A stretch of DNA of 64,000 nucleotides from Candidula unifasciata (lineage: Eukaryota; Mollusca; Gastropoda; Stylommatophora; Geomitridae). The notes under the pieces are model-generated. The model saw only the letters and a program-made list of their open reading frames with translations, was not told the DNA's origin and ran no database searches. Below are positions 43,131-55,000 of the stretch, piece after piece (positions within the stretch are counted from its first letter, which is position 1; each line of letters opens with the position of its first letter). The position numbers and the translations under genes were made by a program. The DNA lies in NCBI GenBank assembly GCA_905116865.2, contig CAJHNH020006668.1, forward strand, positions 399,501-463,500, in the 5' to 3' direction.

Positions 43131-43329
43131 TTGAGATGAAATAAATGAACAAACATTACATAATTGGTGCATTAGTTATATTTAAGCCAAAGATTGGATT
43201 TAATTAAGTGTAGAATTAACACAGACAATCATTTTACTTGACAGCCAACAACGGAAATGTTTAGAGAACACAATCTTTGTTTTTTCAGGCCACACTTTTG
43301 GAATGAAGATGTCTGTATCAAATTACATT

Positions 43330-43870
43330 TTACAAACAGCACAGTGTGAACAAAGTGCATTGGTACATCTTGTTATCAGAGTTATAACAAACATTGACAC
43401 ATGTCATAAAGCTAGTCAAACTGGCCCATTTTGTGATAAAGTTAGACAAGTGCTAACAAATAGTGTCATAAAGTTAGTCACACATTGTGCTAAATACAAC
43501 ATAATAAAATCTGACTAGAAAGCACAGCGAAAAGAATAGACTAATAATAAATGTTGTATTGTCATCATCTAGACTAGTCACCCCCTATTTAGTCAAACAC
43601 TGGCATATTTTGGGATAAAGTGAGAAATAATGGCACAATTTGTGGTAAAGTGAGCAAAGCAATGGTACATTTTTTGATAAATTAAGCGAACAAATGGCAC
43701 ATTTTGTGATAAAATGAGTGAAGCAATAGCAGGTTTTGTGTTAAAGTGAGCGAAGCAATGGCACATTCTATGATAAAGTGAGCGAAGCAATGGCACAATT
43801 TGTGATAAAGTTAAACTGACAATGGCACATCTTGTGATGAAGTTAGTCAACACTTTTGTAAATTTTGTCA
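43330..43870. repeat. Imperfect ~35-40-bp tandem repeat
   Basis: Units of the type 'gataaagtgagcgaagcaatggcac' plus 'attttgtg' recur at 43610-43860, and diverged at 43370-43490, separated by unrelated sequence. Confidence 0.7.
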
Positions 43871-44410
43871 AGAAATGGAATGTCTTGTCAAAAACTAGGT
43901 TATGAGCCAAACAGCTCTCTGTCAGTGTCTTCAAGTGAGAACAGACTCCAAAGCATGTCTTGCAAGACTGTCCTCTCTTGGTGGAGCAACATGTAACCAT
44001 ACCCAGTAGACCTGACAAAAAAGCTTTGGGAAAACGTGAAGAGACTTTGAGGGGACATCACAGTTTATTGCCCACATTGGAATAAGCACATGACCAGAGA
44101 TTGCTAAAGAAGAAGATAATGGATTTAGCCCAACCTTGCACATTGGAGTATAATTCCTAATCTTTCATTGTTGATAGTATCACAAGGTGTCAGGCAGGGT
44201 TGTATACTCTCCCCTTTGTCTAACTTAAAACATATACAGCATTTTCAGAAATATCAAAGTAGTATCAAGATTACCCTTGAGAACAAAACATTAACAAATA
44301 TATGCAAGCATAATGGTGGTAAAATTGGGTCATTCACAGAATCTGCTTCATACAGTTAACATTTAAAAGCCGCCAGTGTGTTATAGAATTTAACATAAAA
44401 AAGATTTAGG
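43870..44410. other. Unassigned intergenic sequence
   Basis: 44180-44215 'gtcaggcagggttgtatact' reads VRQGCILSPL, a LINE RT motif fragment (GVRQGCILSP). Otherwise nothing clear. Confidence 0.4.
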
Positions 44411-44412
44411 TT

Positions 44413-45200
44413 ATGTTTTCCCCCTCCAAAAATAAAATCAAGGTTACATTTTGTCCCTCCAAAAATAAAATCAAGGTTACGTTTTCTCCCTCGAAAAATA
44501 AAATCAAGGTTATGTTTTCTCCCTCCAAAAATAAAATCAAGGTTACGTTTTCTCCCTCCAAAAATAAAATCAAAGTTACGTTTTCTCCCTCCAAAAATAA
44601 AATCAAGGTTATGTTTTCCCCCTCCAAAAATAAAATCAAGGTTATGTTTTCCTCCTCCAAAAATAAAATCAAGGTTATGTTTTCCCCTCCAAAAATAAAA
44701 TCAAGGTTACGTTTTCCCCCTCCAAAAATAAAATCAAGGTTACGTTTTCTCCCTCCAAAAATAAAATCAAGGTTACGTTTTCTCCCTCCAAAAATAAAAT
44801 CAAAGTTATGTTTTCCCCCTCCAAAAATAAAATCAAGGTTACGTTTTCTCCCTCCATAAATAAAGTCAAGGTTATGTTTTCCTCCTCCAAAAATAAAATC
44901 AAGTTTACGTTTTCTCCCTCCAAAAATAAAATCAAAATTACGTTTTCTCCCTCCAAAAATAAAATTAAGGTTACGTTTTCTCCCTCCAAAAAAAAAATCA
45001 AGGTTATGTTTCCCCCTCCAAAAATAAAATCAAGGTTACGTTTTCTCCCTCCAAAAATAAAACCAAGGTTATGTTTTTTCCCTCCAAAAATAAAATCAAG
45101 GTTATGTTTTACCGCTCCAAAAATAAAATCAAGGTTATTTTTTCCCCTTCCAAAAATAAAATCAAGGTTATGTTTTCCCCCTTCAAAAATAAAATCAAAC
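44413..45200. repeat. 33-bp satellite, about 24 units
   Basis: Unit of the type 'ggttacgttttctccctcc' plus 'aaaaataaaatcaa'; tac/tat and ctccctcc/ccccctcc variants. Occasional one-base indels change the frame. Between genes C and D. Confidence 0.97.
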
Positions 45201-45204
45201 AGTT

Positions 45205-46245
45205 TATGATTATTTCTAAAATCAAATAAAGTCCTTCTTCTTCTCTCTGCTTGCCTTTAAACTTGCAATTGTGTTGTGGATTACAGCTAGACAGTGATAT
45301 CTGTGCCTTTCAACCCAACACTTCCAAATTCTGAAAACCCATAATAAGTTGCCTTTCAAGACATGCTTCTTAAAGAGCATTCCCCTTCCCCACTCCCCTT
45401 CCCCACTCCCCCCTACTGGTTCCTGGAATCCCCTTAAAAAACATTTTTTTAAAGACAACAGTTATTACTTTACTCTTTTAAAAAAAAAGTTTGACATTAG
45501 CACCAAAAAAAAGTTTTGATTTTTGTGTGTCTAAAAGAAAGAAAAAAGTTCAACAATTTGCATCCATATAAATAATTAAAGATATACACAACTACATCAG
45601 TCTAAGCCAAGCAATAATGGTACATACAATGCAGAAATCACATTTTTAAAAAAGGAATTCAAATTGCAAAATACATATCTGATTACATAAAAGTAAAAAG
45701 TAAAGAACCCTTTCTCACTGCGATTTCTTCTCATGTATTTTCCAGCACATTCTGACAGTTATCTGGCATTCATTATTTCAAGGCTGGTGTGACCCCAGAG
45801 CTATATACTTCTTCTTCTGTATCTCCCAGTGGGGCAAAGGCCCTCATCCAAGTCAATCTATCCTTTGTTATTGCATGTCACTGACCCCCATGTCCTGCCC
45901 ATCCTCTTAACTTTATTCTCGAGCTCCTTTCTCAGTGTTTTTGTTTTTGTCTGCCTGTATTTCTATGCCCTTGTGAGTTCCAGTGCAGACATTCTTGTAT
46001 TTTTCTCGATTTTCTCAACGTGTGTACTTTCCAACACCAGCATTGTTTCCTCACCTTTTGTTTCACTAGAATTTGTTAGTTAGTTCTCACCCAAAGCTGA
46101 ATATTATTGATTCTATCATATCATTTTTCTGCATACGCACCAGTTAATGAATGTTTGTAGTTTATTAGTAGTTGTTTTAGTTGTTCTCTATGATTCTGCT
46201 CTATACAGCTGTACTGATTCAACATTAAAGTTAATGTCTTATGCT
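45205..46245. other. Unassigned intergenic sequence
   Basis: 45365-45420 has C-rich direct repeats ('ccccttccccactc'); 45810-46090 is repeat-like with a TTC start. No gene. Confidence 0.4.
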
Positions 46246-46249
46246 TAGT

Positions 46250-46472
46250 TAGGTCAGGTTGCGTATCCTTTACAGGACGTTGTAGAACCAACCCTAACAG
46301 CCCCTGGCTGTTGTGTGGTTTTTCTAGGCAAATTTACATCCACTGCTTTCTGGACGGTCTGCTTTCTTGATACCACTGTCGAAACCAACGCAAGGCGCAT
46401 GGCCCGCAGCTGGGATTGAACCTGGCCTTACGAAGTGTTCGCATCGACTTAGCCACAGAGCCGACCTTATGC
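46250..46472 (-). mobile_element. tRNA-headed SINE-D copy
   Basis: The reverse strand begins 'tcggctctgtggctaagtcg' with a B box like 'ggttcaatccc'. Body corresponds to 63318-63525 ('gtatcctttac', 'gttgtagaaccaaccc'). Confidence 0.7.
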
Positions 46473-46689
46473 TTAGTACTAGTTTTAATTTCTTTTGACT
46501 TCTGTGGATTTCCTGGTGCTATGAAAACTCCTCATGCCTTTTGTATTTTTGTTTTAATATCCCTATCAGTTCCCAAATCGTTATCTACATTACAGCCCAT
46601 ACAAACGTATGACTCCAAATTTTGGAGTGGGATATCAGAGCCATACTGCTAAAAAAAAATAATCCTGCTATGTCTGGGAATAAGTTCAG

Positions 46690-46895
46690 GACCACTCTGT
46701 TGTCTAAGGAGAATAGCGCTGCAAGGAGTTACCAGGGGATCTGGCCAATGCTCAAAACTCAGGGGAAGGATGAGACGGATATACAATCAGACGGTTACTG
46801 GCACCATCGGAATAAGAACTCTTTGCTTGCTGCTGGAGATGGGGACTGAGCACTTATGGAAGTGTCCCGAGTGCTGTGATGTCGATTCTTAATTC
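46690..46895 (+). mobile_element. LINE 3' fragment
   Basis: 'gagaatagcgctgcaaggag', 'tacaatcagacggttactgg' and the terminal 'gtcgattcttaattcaacat' define the RNase H-bearing LINE end. Confidence 0.7.
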
Positions 46896-47084
46896 AACAT
46901 TCAACAATATGCCATCAGAGAACAATCCGGTAGATTATACAGTGAAGGCTCAAGGCAGAAACTCCTGGAGATCATCAACCTTTAATGTAAAGATCAGGTC
47001 TATCAAAGCAAATCTCAGAGGAACTATATTTCAGCCAAAATTATGCTGCTTAAGTCCTAAAAATTGACCCTTACTGCAATTACT

Positions 47085-47245
47085 GAGAAGGATATCAAAT
47101 CTTCTTCTGCATTCGTCCGAAGATGTAATTGCTTTGTGCTCGTTTACAATGTGGCACCTTTCGTCTGACACATCCGAGTTCTGCAGGCATTTGTTGACCG
47201 GGTTAGCTTTCCCAGTGGAAATCATATCAACAGAGATGAGCTGCC
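47085..47245 (-). repeat. Repeat family G copy
   Basis: Shares 'tctgcaggcatttgttgacc', the 'cttcttctgc' start and 'tgcagttt/gtttacaatgtgg' blocks with 50570-50745. A third, opposite copy is at 59410-59510. Short GAA-tailed element of unknown class. Confidence 0.6.
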
Positions 47246-47384
47246 AGGTAACAAGAAACATGAAGAACTTAGAATCAGACTAAGACTGAAATCAGTCATA
47301 CACTTCACTAAAGAGCAACAGATGAGATGGTCTGGTCATCTGACAAGAATGTTCTAATACCAACTGCCAAGGAGAGCCATCATC

Positions 47385-47600
47385 TTCAGGTGGCATATGC
47401 GTTCATGCATCTCCACAGATCTCGCTCGGTCTTTGGTGTTTTGGATAAATTCCCCTGATTCCTCCTTGCCACTGTCTTAAGCCATCCACTATCATTTCTC
47501 TTGGTCTGCCTCTGCTTCTTCTACCAGTGATCTTTCCGGTCGTCGCCATATTTTCCAGTGTTTGTTTTCTCATCTCATGACCAAAGAACTTTTTTTTTTT
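47385..47600 (-). mobile_element. Non-LTR RT C-terminal fragment (GHVMR type)
   Basis: Reverse frame: FFGHEMRKQTLENMATTGKI, then TGRRSRGRPREMIVDGLRQW. A T-run at 47589-47602 marks its edge. Confidence 0.75.
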
Positions 47601-47834
47601 TTTGGTCTCAAGAGCAGCCAATTGGAAAATATATAATGAACCTGAGCAAGGGGAAAATGGCAAATGTTAGAACAGCGTGGCCTTAGAAAAACAAAAAAAA
47701 ACAACTTATAAAAGACATTAGAAATAGCATATAAATGATCCTTACAAATCCATCCAACTTTTCTATGAGGTAACAAAAGGAAGAGAAGCAGAAAAAGAGG
47801 AACAAATGCAGGAAAGAACAAAAACATACCCAAT

Positions 47835-48058
47835 GCCTCCCTAACAAGCATGTCATAAGTGTTGACTAGCTGGGGACTTCCTTCGAAGACGGAGTGCAAC
47901 TACCCGAGCGGCAATGAAAAACCAACTGCACACAAAAAAGCCACTAAAACGGATGTACACACAAAACTCAGGCCCTGGCACAAAGCCAAAGTCCAAATGA
48001 ATGAACAACTGGGACTTTCCACTGGAGCTTTACAACCAGTAAACAAAGAAGAAGAAGA
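47835..48058 (+). repeat. GAA-tailed repeat (family C) copy
   Basis: 'aacaagcatgtcataagtgt', 'cttccttcgaagacggagtg', 'gaaaaccaactgcacac' and a 'aagaagaagaaagag' tail. Confidence 0.75.
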
Positions 48059-48059
48059 A

Positions 48060-48858
48060 AGAGTAAGAAAGTTAAAAGAGATCATAAATAGGTTAAAATA
48101 TAAAGCAACAAGAAATTAAGAAAGTGTAAAATGTTTTATCATGGATTTTGTAGACCAATTAAAAGACTGAATAATTTTCTCACAGGGTGGTTGAATCACA
48201 AATGTTTATAATATTATTTAAGTTTTTGTTTTTTTGTTAGGAATAAGACATAAAAATATTTTACAGAATAGATTTGATAGAACAAGAGATCCAAATGTTT
48301 TTTCATAGGCTTATAAGACTACAAAAAAAATCAAATATTTTCAGAAAAGAGATGAAAATATTTTCTCACACTTTTGAAATAATGACAACAGATTTAAATA
48401 TTTTATCACAGATCAAATTATTAAATCATAAATTTTATATGATGGCCAAAGATTCAAAGATTTGATAGAGCAACAACAGATCCAAAAATATGATTTAAAA
48501 TTCTATATAGAAATAACAGATAAAACATTTTAGATAGCAACAGCAAGATAAATATGTATAGAGAAAAAGATCAGTTTTTCTTCTCATATGTTTAAAAGAA
48601 TATGAGATCAAAATATTTTCTTATATATTTTAGAATTAAAAGTTACAAAAAATATTTGTAAAAAATGTTAATTAAAAATACTATACAAGACATATCTTTT
48701 ATAAAGAAAACAGCACGAACAGCCTAAAATGCTGATCACAAAACACAAAGGATTAACATTCATCATGCAGTTTGCTAAGTAGGTCATGATACATTTTAAA
48801 ATATTAACAAGCCAAAAGACTGGTTTAAAAAAAGTAATGGCCAAAATAAATGAACAGT
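48060..48858 (-). other. AT-rich 3' flank of DNase II
   Basis: Very AT-rich with repeated 'aaatattttatcaca'- and 'acaacagatcc'-like motifs at irregular 40-60-bp spacing, suggesting a degraded satellite. The first part in transcript sense should be the DNase II 3' UTR. Confidence 0.45.
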
Positions 48859-49014
48859 TTAACATTTGTTGTAGCTTGCCACCGTGTTCGTGTATGCCTG
48901 CCACACAGAAGAGTTCTGTAAGCACATCATCCCTCCGCCTCTCTTAAACTGGCTGTTCATTCTATTGATGTCTCCGATACACGTCCACTTCTCAAGTTCA
49001 TGAAATCTCAACAC
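48859..49014 (-). CDS. DNASE2: DNase II last exon and stop
   Basis: Encodes WTCIGDINRMNSQFKRGGGM, MCLQNSSVWQAYTNTVASYN and KC-stop. Acceptor after CAACAG (49014) adds VLRFHELEK; an in-frame alternative after TTGAG (48990) would give the usual shorter spacing. Confidence 0.88.
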   Translation of the reverse strand: MLRFHELEKWTCIGDINRMNSQFKRGGGMMCLQNSSVWQAYTNTVASYNKC

Positions 49015-52000
49015 CTGTTGATGGTTGAAACAGTTAAATTCTGTCAGTAATACGTTACACATTGCCTGAATGTTATATTCAAATTCTGAAATTTCCCATT
49101 CTCTGGAAACTTGTCATACATGCTCACTCTGTCTTCCCTGTTGCTCTCTCTATCCATCTCCCTTGCTCTTCCTTCCTCCTCTCTTTATCCACCTCCCTCT
49201 CTCCATCCCTCCCTGTCTTCCTTCCTCCTCTCTCTATCTACTTACCTCTCTCCATCCCACCTCTCTGTTTTTCTTTCTTCTCTCGCTGCCCACCTCCCTC
49301 TCTACATACCGCTACCCCCTTTATTTTTCTTTGGATACCTTATCGGCCAAGAATATTCTCTGCCCAGGATACTCCAGAGGAAGTGAGGACAGAACTTGTG
49401 TTGCATGAGCCCTGATCCTGGTTTATCAGTTCCTCTGCATTCTTCGCCTCCTTCTTAGCATTCACCAGCCGTAAAGTCCAGTGGACAATTATGGTTGTTT
49501 GTCCACTTTTGAACTTTGGTTCTATTCCAGTACTTAAGTTTTGTGTAAACATCCATTTTACAGATCTGGCTTATTTACATGGAGACTTTTGATTCCTTGC
49601 CTCTCAGGTCCACTCTGACTTTGAAAAAAAAAAACATCAATTTTTAGTCTCCTTGTATGACATGCTTGTTAAGGGGCTGTGAGTATTCACCCCCCCCCCC
49701 CACCCCCCACAATGGAGCATGAAACCCACATGGGAACTGTGATGTTCACTATTTCCTCTTCATTACTGCAAGAACCAGTAGGCTGTATAAGACTGGTACT
49801 GGAACTTCTCCTTTTGAGGACAGCATAAACAAACTCAACAGGAAAGAACAAACATCAATTTTTAGACTTCGGACGACACTGTGGTCTTTGAGCACACCTG
49901 TACAGGATAGGCATAAAAGAATCTGCTGCCTGTGATTGTGGAGCAGAAAGACAGACCCCTGAGCACATACTGCAGTACTGCCCTTACCTCTCCCAGCAAA
50001 GACTGTGGATCTGGCCCAGGGTACCCACATTACTTACGAGAGAAGCTATGGGGGACCGGTGGCGACCTTAAACGCACAATCCTATTTTTGACCCAGATGG
50101 GACTCAATGTGTAGCATGACTGATGTCGAACGCAGAAAATGAAGAAAAATGAGAAGCACAGTAGGATGGTTTGGTCATGATTCAGCACAGTACATTAGGC
50201 TAGATGAGGTTAGACCTTGTTGTTCCTGTGTGAGGTCCAGGACCCATTGTAGTACTGCCTCCTAACAAGCGTGATGTAAGAGTCAACTAGTTAAAGTGTT
50301 TCTTTCAAAGTCAGAGTGCATCTGCATGAGAGGCAAAGAACCAACAGTCAGCACAAAAATGAGCCAGGTTTGTAAAAGCGGATGCGCACGTAAAACTCAG
50401 GTTTTGGAACAAGACTAAAGTCCAGAAATGGATGAACAACCAGAACTTTCTGTCAGAGTTTACAGAGAAAAGGAAGAAAGCTGTTTCATAGTGTTTCCTT
50501 CTTGGGTTTCAGGTAATTTATTTTCAACAAATTTTAACCCGATGACCAGAGAAACAATATAGTTCATAAAAATATAGTTTCTTAATATTCTTCTTCTTCT
50601 ATGTTCAACTGAAGATGTAAATGTGTTGCGCCAGTTTACAGCATGGCTGTGGTATTTGCACATTTCAGACAACACATCAGACTTCTGCAGGCATTTGTTG
50701 ACCAGGTCAGTCCTCCTGGTTAGTTTCTGAATATGTATTGTAAGAGTTAAAAGCAAGCAATGATAAAAATGGGGCTGCGTGATCTCAGGGCATGGTGTCC
50801 GCCTCGAGTGCTAGAGGTTCCGGGTTCAATCCCCAGTAAGGGCTGGGATTTTTTTCACGTGGACTTGGACTTCTAGTAATTCGCCCTGGTTTTTGGGTAG
50901 TGAGATCAGATGCCCGTGTGCATTGCTGCGCATGTAAAAAAAATCCCTTTGCAGTTGGAAATCAAAAAGAGTAGCCTAACGGCGCTGCCAGGCAAAATTT
51001 GAGTTTTAAAATTTATCCAAAGTATTTCATAAGACTCACTGGTGCTACAGAGCCTGTACATTGCGCTGAGCTTCTTCGGACTCAGACTGGAGTTAGAAGA
51101 AAGAACGGACCACTTATGGGTTACTACCCATGTGCCATGATGTTGATCCATTGTTCAAACTTCAAACGTAATGAAATAACAGAAAGCAGTCCATACCTTT
51201 TCTCCTCTGATTCCAGCAGCAGTGCTTATTGCCCATTTGGAGTGGTCCTTGGTCTCATTGAATTTCACAGCAAAAGCTTGCATGGAGATAGAGGTAATTT
51301 TCATCACCTGACATGATGAAATTGTACAGATAGAATTACAAAGGTCAGATTTTTAAGAGCATGCATCTTTCCCATTGCAACATACGCCTGTGAGACCTGG
51401 ACACTTACTAAACAAGCGGAACAGCGCATAAATGCATTTGAATATAAATGTTACAGACAGGTTCTAAGAATATCTTGGGTAAAGAAAAGAACAAATGCAT
51501 CCATACTTCAAGAGCTGAATATTGAAGAGGGTTGGCTAGAAAAGACAATAAAACAAGGAAAATTGAAATATTTTGGTCACTTGAAACGTCATGGAAGTCT
51601 AGAGAGAACAATAATGGAGGTGTATATGCCTGGGAAGAGAGGAAGAGGAAGGCCAAGGAGAAGATGGGTGCAGGATGTGGCAGATGATCTCCAGATGGGT
51701 GTATCAGACGCAGGACATCTTGCTCAGGATAGGAAGGTTTTCCGGAGGGTTGTTATGGCAGCGAGGTTCCGCGAGGGACATGCTACTGAATGAATGAATG
51801 ACATGATGAAAACAGTGGAAATCTTGTAAAAACTGTTTCAGTTTCTGGGTGTAAAATATTCTATTTGACACAAATACTTCTGGTCTGCTATATAATAAAA
51901 GCGGTTATTTCGAGCCCACTTATATGGCGTCTGTGGCTTAAGTATTGTGAATGCCAGGTTTGATCCCAGCTGCAGGCAATCTGGTATCAGACCTTGCAAT

Positions 52001-55000
52001 GGTTTCTATTGTGGTATTGAGATGTGACTGTTCCACAAGAAGTAGCAAACTTCACTCATTCGTTATCCTGTTGTGCCATTATATGCCACATATTGTTTGC
52101 AGTAGCGGCATCCGTGGCTTAGGCGTTGCAAGTCCGACTCATATTTCCAACGCACAGTGATCGAAACCCACTGCTGGCTGGGTGGATTTTTATGCCAATA
52201 CAATAATTCAAATCCCCAATGAAGCAATGGTAAAAAAGGTCATTTTATAAGTCCGAGTGTCTTTACACTGTAAGGGATGTCATCAAAGCATCCCCGTGTG
52301 CATATTTGTTTTCCTGGCATCATTTCTTTCTTTGGACTGTGTTGTGTTTTTATGCTTTTGTTTTTGTTGCGTGATAAATTTGTTTACACTGACCTAATGT
52401 TTTCTACGTGTTTACAAACAAAAACTCTACCTTGTAATTTGCTGAACAGTTGGAATCTAATTTTCCTCCTTCCCCATTCAACCAAGTCTCAACAAGCAGA
52501 TCCTGCTGCAGTGTTGGGGCCACTAGAGCATCATACAAATCTGGCAAAAAGACATTAGTAAGTTAAAAAAAGTAATGAACCATCTTCTACGCCTTCAGGC
52601 ACATTGGTATTTAGGTATTGGGCACCTATATTTTAAAGACCAAACGGCACTTGGTGGGTGATGTGGTCAGCATCACGCCGGCCACCTTTACCTCCAAGGA
52701 CTGTATCGGGTACCACTTAGGGCTGGGTCGACATGGCAGCCAGGGTCATTTTTGAAAAAAGTCTGGCTCAAATCAGGACCCCAACCAACGACCTTTGACC
52801 TGCAGGCAAGGTCTAGCCACTTGACCACGTTGGCTCCCAAAAAGACATTAGAACATTCAGTATTTTAACAAAACATGTTTCAAGTGAAATAAGAGATGTT
52901 GTTGAAAACTTTGTTCTGTGCACTGGTTTCAGAAACTATCTCGTTAAATTGTTTTGGAATTTTTATAAAAACCATCCAAGCCACCAACCAAACTCGCAAA
53001 AGGACATAAAAAATATTCACTCACATGTTTCAAGTAAAAAGAGAGAGATGGCTGAAATACGGCAAGTGTATGAGATAAAGAAGTTACCTGGACCACTTCT
53101 GGTTACATTTTTTTTACAAAATTAGTTTATAATTTAACACAGTCATCTGATATCTACAGAATTAAGATAATATAGGTTTTCTTAGATAAGATCAAAAAGT
53201 GTGAAGTCCTGTGTAGCAGCTTTGCACATTAGTAAATCTATAGCAGTTGGATATCAAAATTAATATGGTGTAAGACAAAACATAGCCCTAGTAATACTGT
53301 TAGCAAGAGAAACCTACTAACTGATAGGCAGACCCAGTTTCTTTGGACGGAATGTAACTTTTTTTCTTCTACCTTCTTCTTAACTCAAAGAAGCATATGT
53401 ACTCAGCACATCCAAATCAAGTTTGTAAATGTCTTGAATGGTTGTGAATCCTCTGAAAAGCTTCCAGTTTTAACTTCTTCTTCTTCTTCTTCTTCGCGTT
53501 CACCAGTTGTAAACTCCAGCGGAAAGTTCTGGGTGTTGTCCACCTCTGGACTTTAGTCTAGCTCCAGAACCTCAGTGTTGCATGCACATCCGTTTCACAA
53601 ATGTGGCTTATTTGTATGCAGGCTTGTGGCTTCTTGCCTCTCAGGCAGATATACTCCGACTTTGAAGGATGTCCCCAATTAGTCAACTCCTATGACATGC
53701 TTGTTGGGGAGGCAGTGGGTCTGTTATAGTTTTCCCCACAATGGGGATCCCCAGGTTCAGAGGTTCAGAAAGGGGTTGCATCCATCAGGGCGAAGTTGAT
53801 TTGGAAACTGTTTATGACTATTCCAGCAAATCATATGGTCAAGAAAGACTGGGGCTGCATAGGACACATATAAAGAAAAAAGTAAATGGAATAACTAAAA
53901 CATCATTTTCTCTAGAACCAACACAGCAAAACAAACAGAGGGAGACTGAAAAGTCATACAGAAGAGAATTATACATATCAATAACATGAGAAGAACATGC
54001 AGAGAGCTGCAGGAGATGGCAAAAGATCAGCAGTATTGCAGGAGGTGGGTGACGGTCTGTGATCTATCTATATATATATATATAGAAATCAATGTTTGTG
54101 TGTTTGTTTGTTACCTATAGACTCTGAAACTACTTAACCGATTTAGCTGAAATTTTCAGGATATGTTTGATTTGATGGGCTGTATCTACCTATCTGATTC
54201 TACCTGTCATGGTTTGAAATAGGTGGCAACATTTGTTAGGGAAATATTTTCATTTTAGTGACATTCAATTAAAGCCACGAGACACACGACTTTCACTGTG
54301 CATGCGCAGTTTTGGGACGCTCCATTTTCAACATCCGCCCACCAGATATGTTGATGTGTACGTTCATTAATACTTGAAGCTCTTTCTGGGATATTTGTCT
54401 ATGATAAAACAATTGCCTGCGGTTTTAATTTGTGTTAACAACACATTTCATAAAAGGTAAGCGCATTTATTTCAGTGACATCAGTCAGTATGTACATTTT
54501 TTTGTTAACTTTCAACATGTGTGAACTACTCCTTAAATCCCACAATGATAAATGTCTACACATTATTCGTTGACATTCTCCTATTGTCTAGCGTGTATTA
54601 TGATTGTTCTTGTTACTTTTTTTATTCTTATTATTCAGAACTGCTACATTTTTATAGATTTCCATTTATTTTCCTTTTCATTTAATTATTTCGTCTGACA
54701 TTGCGTTGGAATTAGTCTGTGTTGTTTACCATTGCATTCATTTTGTAATTATGGTGTATTTTTCCTGTTTTCGTTGCTTTTCACTTGGTTTCTTTCTCCC
54801 AACTACTTAGATGATGGAAAGAGTAGTCATAAAATTGGGGGTGGGGTGGGGGGTGGAGGGGGCTGTGGGGGGGGGGGGGCAACATAAAATGTTAACTGAG
54901 AGAGCTTTAGGTCACAGTAACTGCCTTACCCACTAAAAGTAGCAGCAGCAGTTGTGGTTGGGCGGTTACACCGTAGTGCTGTCATGCCGGAGACCGCTGG

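Noticed and set aside
50772..50845. Functional tRNA gene
   Set aside because: tRNA-like promoter followed by the SINE-B body also found at 17385-17715.
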